From the NCBI GenBank assembly GCA_017620435.1, contig JAFZQL010000052.1:1-6656 (forward strand): 6,656 bases of DNA, read 5' to 3'. The notes under the pieces were generated by a model. That model made no database searches and was not told where the DNA came from. It saw only the letters and a list, made by a program, of their open reading frames with translations. The DNA is from Erysipelotrichaceae bacterium. Its GTDB lineage: Bacteria > Bacillota_I > Bacilli_A > Erysipelotrichales > Erysipelotrichaceae. Position numbers and translations under genes: made by a program. Positions 6,105 through 6,656 of the stretch are shown in pieces; position 1 is the first letter of the stretch, and each line of letters opens with the position of its first letter.

Positions 6105-6123
6105 GTGAGCTTTCAAAGCTCTC
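6105..6123. repeat. Small inverted repeat just after the dehydrogenase stop
   Basis: GAGCTTT (6107-6113) and AAAGCTC (6115-6121) are exact inverted repeats around one base, 5 nt beyond the stop codon on the minus strand. No U-tract follows, so it is not a clear terminator. It may be a 3'-end stabilising hairpin or chance. Confidence 0.3.
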
Positions 6124-6125
6124 AT

Positions 6126-6656
6126 CTATCGTGCTTGCATGAATTTCTTTCTTAGGATCTTTTCAACATCTTCAACTGTCATGTGACCTAAAGTGTTTTT
6201 TACACTGCCGTTCTCTTTCCAGCGCGGGAGTATCTCTTCCAGTGTTTCTTCATCCATGACGATATCATTCTCAGGAAGGAGGGAGTTGATCAGTTCAACA
6301 TATTCGTCCTGTTTCATCCCGATCCTGTCGAAGAATGTTTCAGTGTATTCTCTGTTGTTTGCTTTTTCAAAATCAAAGAGGTCTTCCTGGAAAAGCGCAC
6401 ACGCAAAACCGTGCGGAAGATGATGATTCTCCGTGAAGTAGTAGCCGACATTGTGCGCAAAGACCGTACCGGTGATATCGATGGCCAGTCCTCCGTACAG
6501 GGATCCCTGATACAGATCATCGTACGCTTTTTCATCCATATGTTCCAGAGACCTGATACCCTTCAGAAGCAGTTCTATGCCTTTAAGCGCATATTCGCGG
6601 GATTCTTCATTCGCCTTGTTGGAAAAGTAGCTCTCGTTACAGTGTGTCAGGGCATC
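6126..6656 (-). CDS. Iron-containing alcohol dehydrogenase, C-terminal 176 residues (5' part beyond window edge)
   Basis: The frame stays open from the stop at 6126-6128 to the right edge, so the Met at 6539 is internal; the family is about 380 residues, so roughly half is seen. These NAD(P)H-dependent enzymes reduce aldehydes using a bound divalent metal. Ligands appear intact: Asp and His of DALTHCNESY at the edge (codons 6656 and 6644), then the His of FAHNVGYYFT (codon 6455) and of LPHG (codon 6413), exactly 14 residues apart as in FucO. The end GSVKNTLGHMTVEDVEKILR matches the family's C-terminal NxxxLTxEDI helix. AIDITGT, then HxxxYxFT, then PHG aligns without gaps to what I recall of phosphonoacetaldehyde reductase-like members; in FucO-type enzymes the Tyr is His. 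Family is secure; substrate is not known, and no phosphonate genes are seen. Confidence 0.88.
   Translation of the reverse strand, partial: DALTHCNESYFSNKANEESREYALKGIELLLKGIRSLEHMDEKAYDDLYQGSLYGGLAIDITGTVFAHNVGYYFTENHHLPHGFACALFQEDLFDFEKANNREYTETFFDRIGMKQDEYVELINSLLPENDIVMDEETLEEILPRWKENGSVKNTLGHMTVEDVEKILRKKFMQAR

Noticed and set aside
6126..6539. Complete small 137-residue protein starting at the Met at 6539
   Set aside because: The same frame continues upstream to the window edge with DALTHCNESY, the first metal-ligand motif of the dehydrogenase family, so the Met is internal.

Overview
The window reads as chromosomal DNA from a low-to-mid GC Gram-positive bacterium (Bacillota). The signs are a lipobox-bearing solute-binding lipoprotein, AGGAGG-type ribosome binding sites, tightly overlapping operons, and intrinsic terminators with long U-tracts. 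GC looks close to half. An Erysipelotrichia- or Clostridia-like gut anaerobe would fit, but this is an impression and not a phylogenetic result. I see no RNA genes, CRISPR array, insertion sequence or phage gene.

Left part (1-3340): a divergent locus that I interpret as molybdenum/tungsten handling. On the minus strand, running off the left edge, is a protein that joins a ModE-type winged-helix DNA-binding domain to the start of a MocA/MobA-like nucleotidyltransferase. Facing away from it is a three-gene class II (BtuFCD/FecBCD-type) ABC importer: lipoprotein (506-1519), permease (1506-2495) and ATPase (2492-3283). It closes with a perfect-palindrome terminator at 3307-3337. Between the two units, just upstream of the lipoprotein ribosome binding site, is an inverted repeat (GTTATATT-N6-AATATAAC) that closely resembles the ModE operator. 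Operator, adjacent ModE-like regulator and importer together suggest a MolBCA-like molybdate/tungstate importer controlled by the fusion protein. Homology alone would have suggested siderophore or B12 uptake.

Middle part (3387-5985): a minus-strand operon of an MFS transporter (4573-5916) followed, with an 8-nt overlap, by a PlsC-type lysophospholipid acyltransferase (3387-4580). The acyltransferase carries a four-cysteine zinc ribbon and a beta-rich C-terminal extension. The operon has a strong extended -10 promoter and a perfect 12-bp palindrome at the predicted transcription start, a likely repressor site. A transporter coupled to a lysolipid acyltransferase recalls the LplT-Aas lysophospholipid salvage pair of enterobacteria, but this is an inference.

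Right part (5991-6656): tandem minus-strand terminators, then the C-terminal 176 residues of an iron-dependent alcohol dehydrogenase-like protein whose start lies beyond the right edge. Its four metal ligands appear intact, and its motif spacing is closest to what I remember of the phosphonoacetaldehyde reductase-like subgroup.
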